Of a DNA stretch of 64,000 nt, positions 49,654 through 60,774 are shown in pieces (within the stretch, counting starts at the first letter, position 1; each line of letters begins with the position of its first letter). Source of the DNA: Pithys albifrons albifrons (taxonomy: Eukaryota > Chordata > Aves > Passeriformes > Thamnophilidae). A program made the position numbers and the translations under genes. Under the pieces are notes generated by a model that did no database searches, was not told the origin of the DNA, and was given only the letters and a program-made list of their open reading frames with translations. Location of the stretch: NCBI RefSeq assembly GCF_047495875.1, contig NC_092459.1:11164965-11228964 (forward strand), written 5' to 3'.

Positions 49654-49770
49654 TTACAAAAGAATAAATGAATTCACAAGTAACAACTAAAAAAATCCTT
49701 AAACATTGAACTGAATTATTAGTACATATATTGGATTTTAAAATATTTATGTACAGTGACAATCTAGAGT

Positions 49771-50430
49771 TGCAGTTTGGAATTATTATGTAAATTCTCT
49801 CCCCGCCATTAACTGCCCGTGTCAGTAGTTAACAAAAAGACATAGTTAACTGCTGATCGCTTAGGTGGGGGCAGGTTGTCTCTTTTGTTTTTGGGGACAT
49901 TTCTTTCTTTGCTTAGCTCGGCAGAACTCGGGAGCAGTGTGTGTGCTGCCGAGGAGGGAAGCTGTTCTTTTTTTTCTCCTGCTCCTGCTGCTGGCTACTG
50001 TTGGGGCTTCTTGCTGAGCCGCTGCCTTTTCTCCTCATCACGGCTGTTTCTCCTGGTTCCTGCACCTGGGGTCCCGGTCTCTGCTCCAGTCTCACCGCCG
50101 CCTGCAATCTCACGGCCTGCCTGCCCCAGCTGGGGCAGTGACCCGGCAGAGAGAGGTGTGCAGCTGCTTTCCAGGACACGTGACGGTTCCCCACTTTCAA
50201 CTTCCTTTCTTCATTTGGGACAAGAGACACAGAGTTCATCTGGGAACTCACCCTGCTGCTAACCGGGCTGTGATACTGATACTGCCATAAGTATAACTCT
50301 TCTCCCAAAGGAAACTTGTTGTTGTGAGGGGTTGTTGTTGGGGGGGGTTGTTGTTTTGTTTGTTTTTCCTCTGTGGTGTTGGGGAAGTGTTTTGCTCTGG
50401 TCTGTTTATAGTTATACCTATACCTACATA

Positions 50431-50463
<33 letters not shown>

Positions 50464-50599
50464 CAGTTAGGGACAGTTATCCTTCTTGTATTAAAATTCC
50501 TTTTCTTAAATTTGATAAAGAGTGGCATGATTATTGTGGAGAAGGCCCCCTCCCCCGCTTGTGGGTAAACATTTTAGTTTTTCCCCTCAAACCAGGACA
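49771..50599 (-). mobile_element. Solo LTR, family LTR2 copy B, inverted
   Basis: The reverse complement begins TGTCCTGGTTTGAGGGG and ends TTCCAAACTGCA. Exact 5-bp duplications AGAGT lie at 49766-49770 and 50600-50604. It is 829 bp, longer than copy A (704 bp): the GC-rich middle is extended and a longer TA microsatellite sits at 50425-50463. Shared landmarks are the GGAATTTTAATACAAGAAGG block, the A/C-rich segment, GTTAAC motifs and GGGGAGAGAATTTACATAAT. Confidence 0.92.
50425..50463. repeat. TA/TATG microsatellite inside LTR2
   Basis: ACATATATATGTGTATATAT continues as pure TA for about 20 more bases. It corresponds to a shorter TA tract at the same place in LTR2 copy A, so the repeat is part of the LTR and has expanded here. 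Confidence 0.9.
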
Positions 50600-50703
50600 A
50601 GAGTATAAGATAAATAAATATATTCTGGGAAGAATCTTTCTGTTCTGTCTTACAACAGGGACAGTGATGTTGCACACTAGACACTTTGCCCAAGTTACAC
50701 TGA

Positions 50704-51140
50704 ATTATAGAATCATATAGGTTGGAAAAAACTTAAGATCCTTGAGTCCAGTTTCTAACCTGACACCGCCAAGTCCACCACTAAATCATGTCCCTAAGTG
50801 CCACATCACATCTTCTAAATACCTCCTGAGTTGGAGACTCCACCACTTCCCTGGGCAGCCTGTTCCAATGCCTGACAAACCTTTCTATAAAGATTTTTTT
50901 CCTAATACCCAGTCCAAACTTCCCTAGGCACAGGTTGAAGTCTTTTCCTCTCATTCTTTTGCTTCTTACTTGGGAAAAGTCATTGACTCCCACCTGGCTA
51001 AAAGCTCATATCGGGTAATTGTAGAAATTGATACAGTCTCACCTCAACCTCCTTTTCTCTAGGCCCAACAACCCCAACACACTCAGTTTCTCTTCATAAG
51101 AATTGTGCTCCAGATCCTGCATGTCTAAAGCCCTTCAACT
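50704..51140 (-). mobile_element. CR1 LINE fragment
   Basis: Starts TTATAGAATCATATAGGTTGG (3' terminus). It continues AGTCCACCACTAAATCATGT, CTGGGCAGCCTGTTCCAATG and ACTTCCCTAGGCACAGGTTG, then the ORF2 end (ACCTCCTTTTCTCTAGGCC, AGTTTCTCTTCATAAGAATT) before it breaks off. 5'-truncated and non-functional. Confidence 0.93.
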
Positions 51141-54100
51141 GCTAGAGAAATGATACAGTACTTTTAGAGAAGAGCAGTTCTCACACTAAAAAAACCCCTA
51201 ATCAAAAGAGGTGTGGTGTATCATCCATTGGTATAAGTGTAGATCTTTCAAATGAAACGAGTTCAATAAAGGACTTAACTTTCAGATGTCTCAATATAGG
51301 TCTGAATGACTCTCAGTATCATGTAGTTCTTCTACAACTGTTTATTAAGAGCAATACTTCAGCATATTCAGACTTGTTTTCTATTGCATAGAACTTTTAT
51401 CATCTCCCTGTTTTCCTAGATTACTTCTGAATAGTTGTCCATCTTAAGTCCTAGAAAAAAATTATGCTTCAAAGATAACTGAAAATAAACTACTTACATT
51501 GTGAAAACCAATAATTGCCTACTCTCTGACTCCTGTATTTTTACTATTTCTTTATTAGCCTGTGACTTCTCATTCCCTAGGCATTTTCTTTAAGATTTTT
51601 CTTTATGCAACTTATAAGATGTTTTCTGATTCAAAGTATTTGGTACTAGATGTAGTCCTTTGGTTCAAATAGTGATTAATTTTTTAAAATTATTCTAATT
51701 CTTTACAAGATATAATATCCTAGTGCAAAAGTTGCATCCTCTTTCCCTATATTTATTTATTTGTTGACTAATAGATATTCATTTACCACTCCCAGAAATC
51801 TGAATACTTTATCTATCAGAACCATCACCTGGAAATTTCTAGACTATTGAAGGAGCTCTTTGTAAGGACAGGTGCAATTCTTGCAAACAGATTGGATGGA
51901 TGGATTGTATACTAATCAGTTTTCCTCAGTTTCATATCTGAATCCCTTTAGAATTTGTGGAATATTACCATCTGATATTTTGTTATCTCTTCCTATTTAA
52001 GAACATTTTCTATTGGTACTGAAATTTCTTCAGACTCTTCCTAGGAATGGGCTCTAACAGATAGTAGCTCTGGTGAAGGAACCTCCCTGAAGACATCTAT
52101 CATGAGAACACTAATTATCTTAAATATTTTTGCTTTTCTATTATATATTAATAGGTATTTTATGGTGATTTTAAACTTTTTACAGTCAGATAACTTTATG
52201 CTTCTAACAGGATCTATTCTTGCAAAGTATCAAAAATGTTATGTGCAATATACTGTTTAACTTTTCTATTTCTACCCTATTTTCTATTTCTAGACTAATT
52301 GGAATAACAGTAACAAATTCTGGGGTTTGTCTAGAAGGAACGTTTTCTACAATTATAATTACTTCAGTAGAACAAGGTCTTTTCATCCAGGACAGCTGAC
52401 ATAACATATTGGAAAGTAGACAAAGTAGAATCTGATATTAGCATTACACCTGGAAAACACATTTTAGCTCTTGCATCTTATCCTTTTTGATCTTAGGGAA
52501 ACTATGCATAAATATCCCAGTAGAAAGATGAGACAGTAAGGCAAGACCAACTGTCTAGAAGATGAACTCCAGACTTTCTTCAGACTGCGATCTGATCTTT
52601 CATATTCTGTGCATTGTAAATATTTCTACTGTGCACTTATGTTTACAAGATCATAACAAGTCTGGTTTGCAACTACTACTCATTACAAAATTATAAAGAG
52701 CAGATTATAGAATGTAGGCTTCAATTATAAATGGACTATATAAGAACTTGTGTACTGGATAGAAATGTTTTGAAATTACTCCTGAGTTTTTGAATGCAGA
52801 TGCTTTAGCAGTTGTAGCATTAAGTTAGTAGAATTTACTGAACTCTTTGAAGACAATCTTTTACCACTACTTATATGTCAGTGTTATATTTCATGATAAA
52901 ACCTTATAAATCAAGTTTTATAAATGAAATAATATTAATTATTCTTTAAGATATTAAAATATCAGTGTCAGATAAGATGGTCCAAATCTTCCCTGTTCTC
53001 CCAGTATGAGTGATTTTGGGAACCTTCAACAAATATTAAAAGAACATAAGGTACTAAAGATTCATTCTGATGTTCACAGAGAGCTAAGAGCAATGCCAAA
53101 AGAGTTGATATCTCATTCTACAGTATTTCAGCAGTGTTACTGGCATATAGATTTTTATATAATCTAATTATGTCATTGCAGTCTGTATTGATATATATAA
53201 ATTCATTTCTGTGAATGTGTTTGTGCATGAAAAAAATACATACAGAAGAGAATACATATGGAAATTAGATACTCCACTGGAATTCTGTATTGTCTCAGAG
53301 ATGGCAGGTTTTCATATTCTGCTTCTAATGGAATGAGCCATAAAACTCTGCATGAGTTTCCTGGGGATATAATGTTTTAAAGAATTATTAAGTGCTAACA
53401 CTAGAATGGTGTGTTTTGTTTTGTTTTGGGTTTTTGTTAGTTTTTTATGTTGCACTGGATATGCAGAGATGGGGGAAGAAAAGAAGTGGGAGTTGCTCCA
53501 GGATACACCAAGAAAAAATGCTCTAGAACTCCCTAATGAATCTTATTTTTTTATCTTTGTCATTCTTATGTAAATTGTATGAAATGCTTGCTTGTGTATG
53601 AAAAGAATTTGTATCTGTAGGGGAACATAATATCTACAAAAAACCTAAAATAAAATCCTTTATATTAGAACACTGTTCTTTTCAGCTCCTAAAACACAGA
53701 ATCACTGAATTCTGCTCCTCTACACTCTGTTTAATATCAGTGCAAAATATCTGTTAAATTCACAAGCTTAATGTGCTTAGTTAGTCAGAAGTAAGTACAA
53801 TTTCTAACCTAGGGGGTTTTTTTAGCTACTTTTACAGCAACCACCTTGTACCACCTCATGAAGTTGCAGTATGGCCATATTTGTCCTGGTTGGTCATAGT
53901 GAGGATTTGAGGCACAGATTGTTTGACATTCTTTGGGAGCATTTTAAGTGCCACAACTGAGCCCTATATGATATGCCCTTACTGGATTTTAACCATGGTC
54001 AATTTCCCCAGGATACGTATCCAGACATATAATTTTTATGTTTTTATATGTATCACACCATATGAAAAATTATGTTTGCATGTTCAATGTCCTTTGTGAA

Positions 54101-54184
54101 GGATGTGTCTAAAAATATTCTCCTATGTGTTTTTTTTTAAATTATAATTTAAAAGTATACAGTTTTTCATCCACTGTTAAAAAA
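51141..54184. other. Unique AT-rich interval
   Basis: About 3 kb with no recognised gene, RNA gene or repeat. A T-rich patch (TTTTGTTTTGTTTTGGG) lies at about 53413-53430. Confidence 0.55.
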
Positions 54185-54189
54185 TATGC

Positions 54190-54816
54190 TGTGCTGGTTT
54201 GAAGGTGAACCAGCAGGGGAGATGAACTCACCACGAGAGAGATTATAAGTCAGAGCTAAAATTTAATAATAATATTACAATAACAACACCGACACACAAG
54301 GGAAATTGCTTTCAACTCACAATACCCCAGCAGTATAACCCAGTGTCCTGGGGCACAAACCCAAGGGGGTTTGTTTGCCCTTGTGCTGAGACCCCTGTGG
54401 TTCCCCCAAGTCCAGAGCAAAAGGAAAAGAAAAACCTGTTGGTGCAGGCGAGGGCTGTGGTCTGGGCGAGAGCGGTGATCTCCTCCTGTCGAGGTCCTGC
54501 TGCTGCTCTGGATCCGACGAGAAGTTCCCAAGGTCTTCTTACCCACCCCTTATGTACCCTCAGGGAGCTCTCAGTCCCTCCCCCTGGGCGGGGACTCACA
54601 CAATGGGTGATTAACTCTGGGAGCCAGGGGGTGTTGAGCTGTTGATGGCCCATTGGCAGCTCCGCCCCCTCAGGCTGGGTGTGAAGGTGATAATGGCTCC
54701 CTGGGCAGCTGCTGCTAATGGCCCATTGACCTTGGGGAATGAATAGAGGGGGTAGAATACACAGCTTTGATCACCCCCACACAGGGTTAGCTGGTCCCTC
54801 CTGCTGAACTAGGACA
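54190..54816 (-). mobile_element. Solo LTR, family LTR1 copy D, inverted
   Basis: The reverse complement runs TGTCCTAGTTCAGCAGG to AAACCAGCACA, 627 bp, closely matching copies A to C. Flanks show only a 4-bp match, ATGC at 54186-54189 and 54817-54820. The fifth base expected from the other copies does not match, so either one base was lost or changed, or the staggered cut was 4 bp. It is the only LTR1 copy on the minus strand in this window. Confidence 0.92.
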
Positions 54817-54821
54817 ATGCA

Positions 54822-57542
54822 TATTGTTAATGCAAGTTTCAATACTGCTGCAGTTGAAAAAAGATATTTAAGTTCTTTTGCAGGTAATAATTATAAATAA
54901 GAAAACTTCACCATTAGAAACGATTTGTAGTTTCAATACAAATCACAGAAGAAGAGAAAAGCATAATAAAGATCAGGCATCAAGTAAAAATATTATCATA
55001 AATATTCATCTATTTATTAAAAAATGTTTCAAACCAGCACAATGTTCATGAACTGCAGGATGGATACATAATCCCAGAAATAATCTATGGAAGTGTTTGT
55101 TCAAGCCATTTTTCTACAGCTTGCAACTTTTTCACTGCTTGAATCTTCCACACTTGCTCATTCCAGAGAATTTTAAGGAAGACTTTCTAACTGCCTCACC
55201 CCAACAGTGCAAATACTTCAGAATACAGAAAAAACATTACCGAAATAAATAAGGCATAACTAAAAAGACAAATGCAATCATTGCCTGCCATTTCTTATGT
55301 GGTTCAATAATTGAAAAATAAAAGACATATCAATTATCTCTACTACCTGAAAGCATATGCACACTTTAAATAGATTTTCTCATCAAGGAAGTGCCACTGT
55401 TGCATAACATGGTTTCTTTGTCAGTGGCTGCATTTTTTCTACTTATTTTTGTTTGGTTGATTTTGTTTGCTTTAGTTTTTGACACAATAAAATGTTCTTA
55501 TTGTGACCATAGACTTAGGCAGAGAGACAGAAAAATTACTTCATGATTACTTATTATTATTTACAGCATATCCTGTTTTATACAGGCTCTATAAAGCCGT
55601 GTCCCACTGCACACACTCATCACAAGAGAGTTAAAACTCCATTATAACTGAAAGATCACAAAGTCATCCATACACTGGCAGTGACACCATGGTCAGATCA
55701 GCAAGAACAACTGCCTCCCCTTTCGGCAGCTTTGTGAGAATATAGAGAAAATATAGATATACACTGGAATGGGAATGGGAATAAAAAGTGGCCATCAAGA
55801 CTATGACAGAGGTTCAGGATTTCTTTTCCTAATTTATGTTCCATAACAAATTGAATAGAACTTACAATGGGGATACTGTTAAAGGAAATGCTTCTGTGAA
55901 AGGAGGAAACAAACACTGACAAGGTCATGAGAATTGCACACAGATCTGTGAAATGGGGCACAAAAGATTGGTTGCTAAGCTTTTAGACGGGGAACATAAA
56001 TCATCATTAAGGATCTTGTATCTTCAATAAGCTGTTCTTAAGGGAAAGGGATGAGTCTGAAAAACTGTTGCAAGTACAGAAAACTAGTAAGAAAAATGGT
56101 ATGTGAAACACAAATGCATATCTTAGACATACAGGGGTGCAACAGGCATTAAAAAGTCAGATTGTGAAAGCAGGCATGGTACAACCTGGTATCTGGATGA
56201 CTGGGGAAGAGGAATTAGGACAAATACAGCAAAATCAGTAGTGGTAGAAAACTGCTTTTGGAAAAGGAAAGCTACCTATTTCTATTTTTTTCCTGAGAGA
56301 AGATGAAAATTGTCTATTTGAAGAATAGTGAATACATGTATAAATTAATAAGTCTTTCCTATGTTTAATTCTACATTTCTGTCTGACCTCTTACAATTGC
56401 TGTGTTGACTAGGATAAATGTTTAGATGATTTCACCTCTGAGCAGGAAAAAAAGCACGAAAAAGCTGTTCCTATTAAAGATGATAGACTTGTGCTTCCTT
56501 TCACTCCTGTTCAAGGGACACAGAGAGAAAAGCTTGATCTTAACACTGTTCTGCACAGTATTTGCAATAGATGAACAAAAGGAATGAAGCTGAGGGACCT
56601 CTCAGCAGATGAGAATAAATAATATTGGTTATTTACTGTTGGTTACAATGACATTGACCTCTGCTGATGTAAAAGTGAAGGAAAAGCCAATATTCAGGGC
56701 CAAGGAAATATTTTATAAATTGAATAGGGGCAAAATTGCCAAAGTTTTAATGACTTGATTTTCAAAAATTTATTCTTCTCAACTGCAGTTAGAGGAACAT
56801 ACTTGCCTCTAAATAGCAGAAATTTAACAATTGATTAATCAATGCCTCATTATTAAACAACCAATAACAAAAACTGGAGATCTTTTTCCTTCATTTAAAT
56901 TTGTTGCGGTTATTAAACAAGAAAGTTGCAGGCATACCTGAGTAATTTCAAGAAAGGCAATGCTTTTTAAATGGTAGTAGTTCATGAGACAGGAAAAAAT
57001 AGCATTTAAAATTAAGATAACATTATGAAGTGCATGTGGATCATTCACCTTGCACATTTTGTAGTTTTTAAGGTTATCTCTGTTTAGTTCTGACCACAGA
57101 ACTCAGCGGTACAAAATGTTCTAACAGGTTAATTTCTTCAAAATGCATTGAACTCTGGTTTCCATGGTCCTTTTATTCACAGACCAGAAACTACTAAATG
57201 TGACAGTACTTGGAGTGTTGGGAAAAAACCCAATAAAGTAAAAATCATTTCAAGTAACCATGTCATATAGGAAAAGGTAGGCAGAAACTCACTGTCAGCT
57301 AGTTTTTGTAGTACTGAAAAATTTATCTCTTTTTTAATCACTCGTTCATGATGGTTTGGACTTTGCTTCAGATGATAATTTGCGTGAGAGAAGACATCAG
57401 GATGTCTCCAGCTCATCCACCTGCTCAAAGCAGGGTCATTTCTGAGGTTATACGAGGCTGCTTAGGGCTTTGACTGACTGGGTCTTGAAACTTTCAAGTT
57501 GGAGGACTGCAAAACTTGTCCGGGCAAGATCATACCATAGTA
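54822..57542. other. Unique AT-rich interval
   Basis: About 2.7 kb. No gene, RNA gene or recognised repeat. Confidence 0.55.
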
Positions 57543-57605
57543 GAACATAGAATCATAAAATGTTTTTTTGTTTGGAGAAACCTCAAAGTTCACCTAGTTC
57601 CAGCC
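57543..57605 (-). mobile_element. Short CR1 3' end relic
   Basis: ACATAGAATCATAAAATG followed by GGAGAAACCTCAAAGTTCAC and CTAGTTCCAGCC is the reverse complement of a CR1 3' terminus, cut to about 60 bp. The T run at 57562-57569 looks like an inserted slippage tract. Confidence 0.7.
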
Positions 57606-58665
57606 ATATATATGATTCTATGGTGAATAGAGGAAGCTGCATCAGGACATAAAGGCTACAGGCAGTCAGTGACCTGGGCACCTTTCTACACAGTCTGATC
57701 AGGGCTGAGTTGGTGACAGTGACAAATTCTACCCACAATCATAGAGAAGGCAAGGAAATGAGTTATGCCTTTGGTCCATGCTTTCAGGAACAGCATATGA
57801 CAGGTCTAGAGAGTGAATACAATGTGACCTATGACATTAGTCCAAGGTCCATCTTGGAAGATCAGCTGGACAGCAAGCAGAGGGTGGACACAGTCCAAAT
57901 TACTCTACAGTTCATGTTTATTAATGTTAGGGTTTCCTATCTTCCATTAAAGAAAAACATAAGCTTCAGGGAGGTGGTCAGGGCCAGTAAGGTTTGGAAG
58001 GGCCCTCAGGTCACTGACAAATGGTTCTGTGAGTCCTTATTTTATTGGCTGACTTCTGGCTCACAAATTACTGTTGTATTTGCCCAGATGAGAAATAATA
58101 AACTTTAATAAGACTATTAAAGTATGTCCATATTACTAATGAATTTTTCAAAGTCTTTGAAAATACTGGAATTGAGCTGAAGATAAATAGTGATGTTATG
58201 ACATTTGCCAACTTCAGAAAACAAAGCCTGCAAATATTTACTTTCTGACATTGATTTCTCAAGATAATATTGAAATTAAATAATGTCTTTTTCTTGTTTT
58301 CCTATTTTCTTTTCCCCCACCTCATTTCCCTGCCCCCCTACACTCCCCACCTCCTTGAGTTCTGTAGGCAATTAAGTTTTGAAACTGAAAAAAAACAAGG
58401 GAAAGGAAATTACTGCCTCTAGAAACCAGCTGTGATCTTCACATCATCTGAAAATACAAGATGAGAAATGCATCCAAGAAGGAGGTATTTGATTTTATTA
58501 AATCTCTGATTCTTGTTTTTAAAGAAACAACTAAAAATACTAAGAAGAACTTCACACCTTTATTCTGTTTTATGTGCCCCTTTACATGGAGTTGAGGAAT
58601 GTGAGATGAGAGGAAAAGAACTTCTTTAATCTTCAATATAGGAAAGAAGATGCAGAGAGGGAGGG
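57606..58665. other. Interval with an unassigned 132-codon open frame
   Basis: The plus strand is open from 57710 to 58108 (132 codons). An AATAAA hexamer at 58093-58098 overlaps the end of the frame. The peptide is not recognised, no promoter or splice context is evident, and a decayed retrocopy is possible. The rest of the interval holds nothing I can name. Confidence 0.3.
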
Positions 58666-59545
58666 TGGTGGGTTAACCTTTACTGGCCTCCATGTGCCTA
58701 CCAACCCACTCTATCACTCCCCCTCCTCAGCAGGATGGAGGAGAAAAGTATGATGAAATGTTTGTGGGTTGAGATAAGGACAGGGAGAGTACTTAGCAAT
58801 TACCATCATAGGCAGAGAAGACTCAACGTGAGAAAATCAATTTATTACCAAACAAACAGAACAAGATAATGAGGAAAAAGAACAAAACTAAAAACCACCT
58901 TCATTTCAAACCTAACTTCTTCCTGGGTTCAACTTCATTCTTGACTTCTCTGCCTCCTTCCCCCAAGCAGTGCAGGGGTCATAGAATGGGTGTTGTGGTC
59001 AGTTCATCAAATGTTGTTTTTGCCTCTCCTTCCTTCTCATGTTCTTCCCCTGTTCCCGTGTGGAGTCACTCTCATGTGAGACAGTCCTTCACGGCCTTTT
59101 GCAACATGGGACCTTCCCATGAGCTTCAGTTCTTTGGGAACTGTTCCAGTGTTTATCCTTTCCATGGGGTGTAATCCTTAAGGACTCCCTCAGTGTGGGT
59201 CACCCACAGGAGAATTGGACTTGTCAGGAGACCCACTCCAGTGTGGACTCCTATCCATGGGGCCACAGGTCCTGCCAGGAGCCTGTTCGCATGGGGCTTT
59301 CCATGGGGTAACACCTTTGCTCAGTTTAGAACCACTTGCTCCAGAGTGGGGTCCTTCATGGTCTGCAGCAGGGCAACCTGTGTAACTATGGGCTGTGGGG
59401 AAATCTCTGCTCTGGAACATGGAGCACCTCCTCCCCCTCCCTGTTCACTGATCTTGGTGTCTGCAAGGTTGTTTCTTTCACATACTGTCATTGCTCTCTC
59501 AGCTATTGCTGCACAGGTATTTAACCCTTATTTAACCCAGATCAA
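58666..59545 (+). mobile_element. LTR, family LTR7 (avian ERVL-like, with internal minisatellite), 3'-truncated
   Basis: The order matches a long avian ERVL LTR I recall: GGTTAACCTTTACTGGCC, CACTCTATCACTCCCCCTCC, GGGTTGAGATAAGGACAGGG, AATTTATTACCAA and GTTGTGGTCAGTTCATCA. Several diverged tandem units of CTCCAGTGTGG-plus-CATGGGG type follow (about 59060-59400), then TGGAGCACCTCCTCCCCCTC and CTTGGTGTCTGCAAGGTTG. The usual final segment after the AAATAA region is absent, so the right end is truncated or decayed. No target duplication was found. Confidence 0.85.
59060..59400 (+). repeat. Diverged GC-rich tandem units inside LTR7
   Basis: Successive units combine a CAGTGTGGGT/CCAGTGTGGACT-type word with CCATGGGG and CAGTCCTTCA/CAGGTCCTGCC-type words, at about 40-50 bp spacing. 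They are clearly related but no two are identical. Confidence 0.7.
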
Positions 59546-59975
59546 ATAAAAATGTTAAATCTGGATGATTCATACTATTTCTGGATAGACTCTTTTAACT
59601 CTAACAACTTGCAGTTAACAAATACTTCACCTCCATAAAACTCTTACTAACTTTTATGCTTCCCTATATTCCTTATCATCCTGAAGTATCTAGTTTGGTA
59701 ATGGAACTAATTTAAAAATCTTACTTCCCTGTTCTTTTTTTACAGCTTTTCCTCTTTCCACCTTTCTCATATAGAGCATTCTAAATGGTGAAACAAATTC
59801 TGTTAGACAAAGAGCAATACCACTGAACAATGCCTACACAGAGCTTAAATTGATTAAAAAAAATTGAACTGTACCCTAGAAAGCCTTTATACTTGGTTGA
59901 ATTAGTGGTGCAGGAGGCATATTTGGGGGTGCACAAATTGTGTCACTTTAGCATCATCAATAATAAAGGATTTTG
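59546..59975. other. Unique AT-rich spacer
   Basis: About 430 bp between LTR7 and the composite LTR5. Nothing recognised. Confidence 0.55.
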
Positions 59976-59981
59976 ACTGAT

Positions 59982-60768
59982 TATTTTGGTTTGAAACCTT
60001 GGCAAAATGCCAAGTATTCAACCAAAGCAGTGCAGCCTCCCTCCTTCCTCTGCCAAGGGAAAAGGGAAAAAACCTAAAACTTAAACTGATTCATATATTT
60101 ACACGAAAGAGGGAAAATTAAAAACAAACTACAATATAACACACACAGATACAAAGGTGAGAAAAGAAATAACAATAATTCCCCACTCCTACCAAACACA
60201 AATTCCACCACTCAGATCTACGAAACCGCCTCACAAGCCCTCCCTGAGAAACACCCAGCAAGGAAAAAGGAGAAGGTGACAATAAAAATGTTCACTTCCC
60301 AGAATAAGAGTAGCGGTAGGGCTTTGCAATGTGGGTGAGCCCTTCATGCCTCCTCAATGGATTTTTTAGGTGAGGCACAGCATGCGCGGAACTGTCCTTA
60401 CCCTTTACTCCTAAGGTTCATCTGCCACGGCCTAGCGAGCTTGGACGGTGACAGTGAATACCTCAGGATGTAGGTTTAGTTAGAATATCCTTCTCCTAGA
60501 TGGATGGCCTTACAGGGCTAAGCCAGCTCCATTTGCCCAGGTTTTGGAGTTAAAGTTGTCCTTCTTCTAGGATGGCTGCCAGGGGGCTACCAAACCCCTT
60601 CTGCCCGTGGACACACTTTGTCTGACCCTTCCGCTGAGACCTGTCTGGCATGGGAGACCCTACCAGAGTCACATACCACCACCAGCATAGCACACAACCT
60701 CATGAGGGCACTCAAGCTTCTCCCCCACGACAAAGGGGTGTCCGTGGAGAAGTAAGCTAAACAACCAA
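59982..60768 (+). mobile_element. Composite LTR5 copy B with unrelated 3' half
   Basis: The first about 330 bp (TATTTTGGTTTGAAACCTTG, GGCAAAATGCCAAGT, AAATGTTCAC) align with LTR5 copy A. From about 60313 the sequence is entirely different from copy A. The whole is bounded by a 6-bp repeat ACTGAT at 59976-59981 and 60769-60774, so both halves appear to have been inserted together. The TG start has become TA and the end is CCAA, not CA. The 60318-60475 part matches, in reverse complement, the body next to the 5S-derived sequence at 63268-63440. The far 3' part (GCATGGGAGACCCTACCAG) resembles, from memory only, a widely dispersed non-LTR element sequence. Confidence 0.65.
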
Positions 60769-60774
60769 ACTGAT

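Noticed and set aside
49876..50308. Long open frames on both strands at 49876-50308
   Set aside because: They lie in the GC-rich middle of the inverted LTR2 copy B and have no counterpart frame in copy A.
58869..59549. Open frames of 100-118 codons
   Set aside because: They are passengers of the GC-rich minisatellite part of LTR7.
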